DNA of 7,418 bases. Origin: DAOTTW01 sp034437615 (GTDB lineage Bacteria > Chloroflexota > Anaerolineae > Aggregatilineales > Phototrophicaceae). A model generated the notes under the pieces. The model ran no database searches. It was given only the letters and a program-made list of their open reading frames with translations, and had not been told where the DNA came from. The stretch's first letter is position 1; every line of letters begins with the position of its first letter. Both the position numbers and the translations under genes were made by a program. Below, piece after piece: positions 6,073-7,418 of the stretch. The stretch is from positions 1 to 7,418 of the forward strand of contig DAOTTW010000444.1 of NCBI GenBank assembly GCA_034437615.1, read 5' to 3'.

Positions 6073-6528
6073 TTACAGCAGTGGCGCACGATCAAAGCCC
6101 GGCACACCCAGGCGGTTCAGTTGATAGTAGCACCAGCAGCCCAGGCAGAAGTTCATCCACAGGTTCAGGTTCGCCAGGCCAATCACGAGGATCACCAGCA
6201 CCCAACCCAACAGCGGCCCACCACTCGTCAGGGCAATCACGGCCATCGTATTGACCAGCGCACCGACGAACAAGGCGAAACGGTGCGGTTCGGGGTTATC
6301 TGCGATGATATGCGGCTTGACCAGCCCGGTCGGTTGTACGATGTAGCGATAGATCAGGCGATACGGCGCAAAAGATAGGCCCATCGCCCCCAGGAATTGC
6401 GCCAGCGCCACCAGCGCGACCAATTGCCAGCTAGCGAACACGAACGCCACCAACAGCAGCATGATCGTGAGTGCCTGCCCGCTTTTCAGGCCCGTCTGAT
6501 CGACGCGCCGAGGTTGTACAGCTTGCAT
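6073..6528 (-). CDS. DUF4395 family integral membrane protein
   Basis: The 151-residue protein has an N-terminal VDQTGLKSGQ segment, about four membrane helices (roughly 18-34, 36-54, 84-103, 106-125), a conserved-looking PHRFALFVG stretch (81-89) and a terminal NFCLGCWCYYQL motif (126-136) with C128, C131 and C133. This fits DUF4395, whose members carry a CLGC motif at the end of the last helix. The family has no established reaction; the CxxC at a membrane edge suggests redox chemistry or metal binding. Its gene leads the cluster followed by a thioredoxin-like gene, which supports a thiol role by context only. The ATG has AAGGA 9 nt upstream. The next element copy begins 36 bp upstream of the start, so the promoter must lie in that short gap, inside the element or beyond it; no consensus promoter is visible in the gap. 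Confidence 0.82.
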   Translation of the reverse strand: MQAVQPRRVDQTGLKSGQALTIMLLLVAFVFASWQLVALVALAQFLGAMGLSFAPYRLIYRYIVQPTGLVKPHIIADNPEPHRFALFVGALVNTMAVIALTSGGPLLGWVLVILVIGLANLNLWMNFCLGCWCYYQLNRLGVPGFDRAPLL

Positions 6529-6542
6529 AATGTCTGTTCCTT

Positions 6543-6560
6543 TTACGTTTTACTTACGTT
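6543..6560. promoter_or_regulatory. Paired TTACGTT motif upstream of the DUF4395 gene
   Basis: TTACGTT occurs at 6543-6549 and 6554-6560, offset by 11 bp (about one helical turn). Overlapping it, TTTACTTACG (6549-6558) matches TTTACTTATG (6041-6050) ahead of the thioredoxin gene with one difference. It could be a binding site for a shared regulator; the evidence is only the repetition. Confidence 0.3.
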
Positions 6561-6564
6561 TGAC

Positions 6565-6793
6565 GGTAGCTACTCAGGCCAGTCTGTGTGTGTCGCCACT
6601 GGCTAAAGCTAGTGGCTTCCGCAGAGCCAACCCCCCTGAAAACTCAATCCCCCTCTCCCACCATACCCAGACTCAGACACAGATGGAGAGGGGGAGGGAG
6701 AGGGGGAGGGGGAGGTACGCTGTTGAAAGCCCCTCTCCCAGTGCCAAAGGCACGTTCGGGAGAGGGGTTTGGGGTGAGGGCTGAGTAGTTACC
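6565..6793. mobile_element. Interspersed element with terminal inverted repeats, copy 2 (inverted, interrupted)
   Basis: The left end is GGTAGCTACTCAG (6565-6577), and the right end, CTGAGTAGTTACC (6781-6793), is its reverse complement at 12 of 13 positions. The first 76 bp are the reverse complement of the right part of copy 1 (2032-2107) with about 6-8 differences, including the CTGGCT/AGC hairpin. The rest is unlike copy 1: past CCCCCCTGAA the sequence switches to a different CCCCTCTCCC hairpin repeat before reaching the shared terminus. Copy 2 thus keeps both ends but has a replaced interior. No protein is encoded. Confidence 0.6.
6650..6767. repeat. Two tandem CCCCTCTCCC hairpins with a G-rich tract
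   Basis: Two units each have arms CCCCTCTCCC and GGGAGAGGGG: 6650-6659 with 6696-6705, and 6730-6739 with 6758-6767. The second encloses a smaller TGCC/GGCA hairpin (6742-6752). Between 6690 and 6712 four G-runs (5, 3, 5 and 5) are separated by 1-3 bases, a classic G-quadruplex pattern on the plus strand. The repeat is nested inside element copy 2. Confidence 0.6.
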
Positions 6794-7058
6794 ACATTCC
6801 GCACTTTTGCTACAGGGTATTGGTGGTTTTTAAAGAATTACGAAAGACTACAAGTAGCTTAAGTTTTGTTTCAAAGATCAAATTTGGTATTAATATTCAC
6901 CTTGCGATCCTATACCTTGATTATAACGTTATAATTATCTGACCTTCACGGTCTTTTCTGACCTCTCCTAAATTGCCGCATAGGCACCTGGAAACTGCGG
7001 AAGGTGCGCTTGTTGGTTCGTTATCTTCAGCCTACCAGATAATGCCTGCTGTCCAGGC
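6794..7058. other. AT-rich gene-free spacer with a 16-bp palindrome
   Basis: No coding sequence is recognisable. The first half is AT-rich compared with the rest of the window. A perfect 16-bp palindrome, ATTATAACGTTATAAT, lies at 6920-6935 and carries TATAAT on both strands, though suitable -35 boxes are not obvious. Small hairpins follow: GCACCT/AGGTGC (6984-6989 with 7002-7007), the overlapping alternative CCGCA/TGCGG (6976-6980 with 6996-7000), TTATCT/AGATAA (7021-7042) and GCCTG/CAGGC (7044-7058). Confidence 0.5.
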
Positions 7059-7188
7059 GCTAAAATCGTCGCTACAGGGCGATAAAGTCGTCGCTACAGG
7101 ACGATAAATTTGTCGAATGGGGTGATGAATTCGTCGAATGGGGTGATGAATTTGTCGCGTATGGGTGACGAATTTGTCACCCAAGGCA
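7059..7188 (+). repeat. Six degenerate 21-22-bp tandem repeats
   Basis: Units start at about 7059, 7081, 7103, 7124, 7145 and 7167, each 21-22 bp. The consensus core is GATGAATTYGTCG, followed by either CTACAGGGC (first two units) or AATGGGGT-like sequence. The core is near-palindromic (ideal form GACGAATTCGTC). The period of two helical turns would put every core on the same face of the DNA. This is not a CRISPR array: there are no unique spacers. The array lies about 200 bp upstream of the gene at 7388. Confidence 0.65.
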
Positions 7189-7387
7189 GTGAATGTCTTC
7201 AGTTAAATGTGATTAGATGGGTTAGATGGTGCTACTTAGCTGTGGGAGGATTTGCCTGTAATGGCGGGGTCGGTAGGCTTGAACTGCTTCTTGTTTCTGA
7301 GGTGATGCCTTCTGTGCCAGAATAGGTGAAACAACTTCGCCCAAAAGTTTAGAATAGAATTGAAGGCGAAGAAGAGGATAGCAGCAG
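7189..7387. promoter_or_regulatory. Upstream region of the truncated gene, with a weak promoter candidate
   Basis: No gene is recognised here. TTAGATGG occurs twice in tandem just after 7210. A possible promoter is GTGAAA (7326-7331) and TAGAAT (7350-7355) with an 18-bp spacer, both partial matches to consensus. GAGGA about 9 nt before the ATG at 7388 is a good ribosome site. Confidence 0.35.
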
Positions 7388-7418
7388 ATGTCACACGAGC
7401 ACAAACCCGATCCAGAAG
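7388..7418 (+). CDS. Start of a gene cut by the window edge
   Basis: An ATG preceded by GAGGA at suitable distance opens a frame that runs to the window end and encodes MSHEHKPDPE. Ten residues are too few to name the protein; the start is charged and hydrophilic. The upstream ribosome site and the promoter-like hexamers support a true gene start. Confidence 0.5.
   Translation, partial: MSHEHKPDPE

Noticed and set aside
6530..6788. Plus-strand frames across element copy 2
   Set aside because: Translations such as SVCVATG and PSPSAKG are products of the repeat DNA; the same peptide pieces arise in copy 1, so they reflect nucleotide repeats, not genes.
6976..7007. H-type pseudoknot from interleaved CCGCA/TGCGG and GCACCT/AGGTGC
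   Set aside because: The last loop would be a single base crossing a 5-bp stem, which is sterically poor; the two hairpins are more likely alternatives or coincidence.
7059..7188. CRISPR array
   Set aside because: Repeats are contiguous and degenerate, with no unique spacers and no cas genes.
7110..7325. Plus-strand frame of about 71 codons
   Set aside because: Its N-terminal half is a translation of the tandem repeats (SNGVMNSSNGVMN), it has no ATG start or ribosome site, and no family features.
7222..7404. Minus-strand frame of about 60 codons
   Set aside because: It overlaps the ribosome site and start of the better-supported plus-strand gene at 7388, and no domain is recognisable.

Overview
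The window reads as a chromosomal segment of a moderately GC-rich bacterium, most likely a member of the Chloroflexota (Anaerolineae-like). This is an inference from several things together: a SigA-type sigma factor with a long acidic N-terminus, a YceD/DUF177 protein next to the sigma gene, a receiver-Roadblock protein, a MoeZ-type adenylyltransferase-rhodanese, frequent GTG starts, and intergenic spaces filled with hairpin-forming interspersed repeats. No lineage-specific marker such as rRNA is present, so the assignment is tentative.

Layout. (1) Positions 1-1351 hold a small GAF-like protein (+) and a degenerate receiver plus Roadblock/LC7 protein (-). They converge with only 3 bp between stop codons. 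(2) Positions 1352-1858 hold a divergent promoter region and a stand-alone Nif11-domain protein (+) with a consensus -10 box. (3) Positions 1859-2186 carry no gene: a long hairpin, then the first copy of an interspersed element with terminal inverted repeats. (4) Positions 2187-4104 (-) form a DUF177-sigma factor operon behind a TTGACA/TATAAT promoter and a structured leader of about 118 nt. (5) Positions 4254-6528 (-) form a three-gene cluster in transcription order: DUF4395 membrane protein, membrane-anchored thioredoxin-like protein, MoeZ-like E1/rhodanese protein. (6) Positions 6565-7387 carry no recognisable gene: the second element copy in inverted orientation and interrupted by another hairpin repeat, an AT-rich stretch with a 16-bp palindrome, and six degenerate 21-22-bp tandem repeats. 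(7) A gene entering from 7388 (+) is cut by the window edge.

How the genes may work together. DUF177 and SigA tie ribosome assembly to transcription initiation and share one strong promoter. DUF4395, thioredoxin and MoeZ suggest a thiol/sulfur-handling unit: a membrane CxxC protein, a CxxC thioredoxin and a persulfide-forming rhodanese with an adenylating E1 domain. The GAF and receiver-Roadblock proteins look like small signalling parts, possibly linked to a Ras-like GTPase outside the window.

The most interesting observations are the structured leader with mutually exclusive pairings ahead of the sigma operon, the receiver domain that has lost its acidic pocket and carries Glu at the phosphorylation site, the inverted pair of hairpin-rich elements, and the palindromic 21-22-bp repeat array. 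No defence system, CRISPR array or complete transposase gene was seen.
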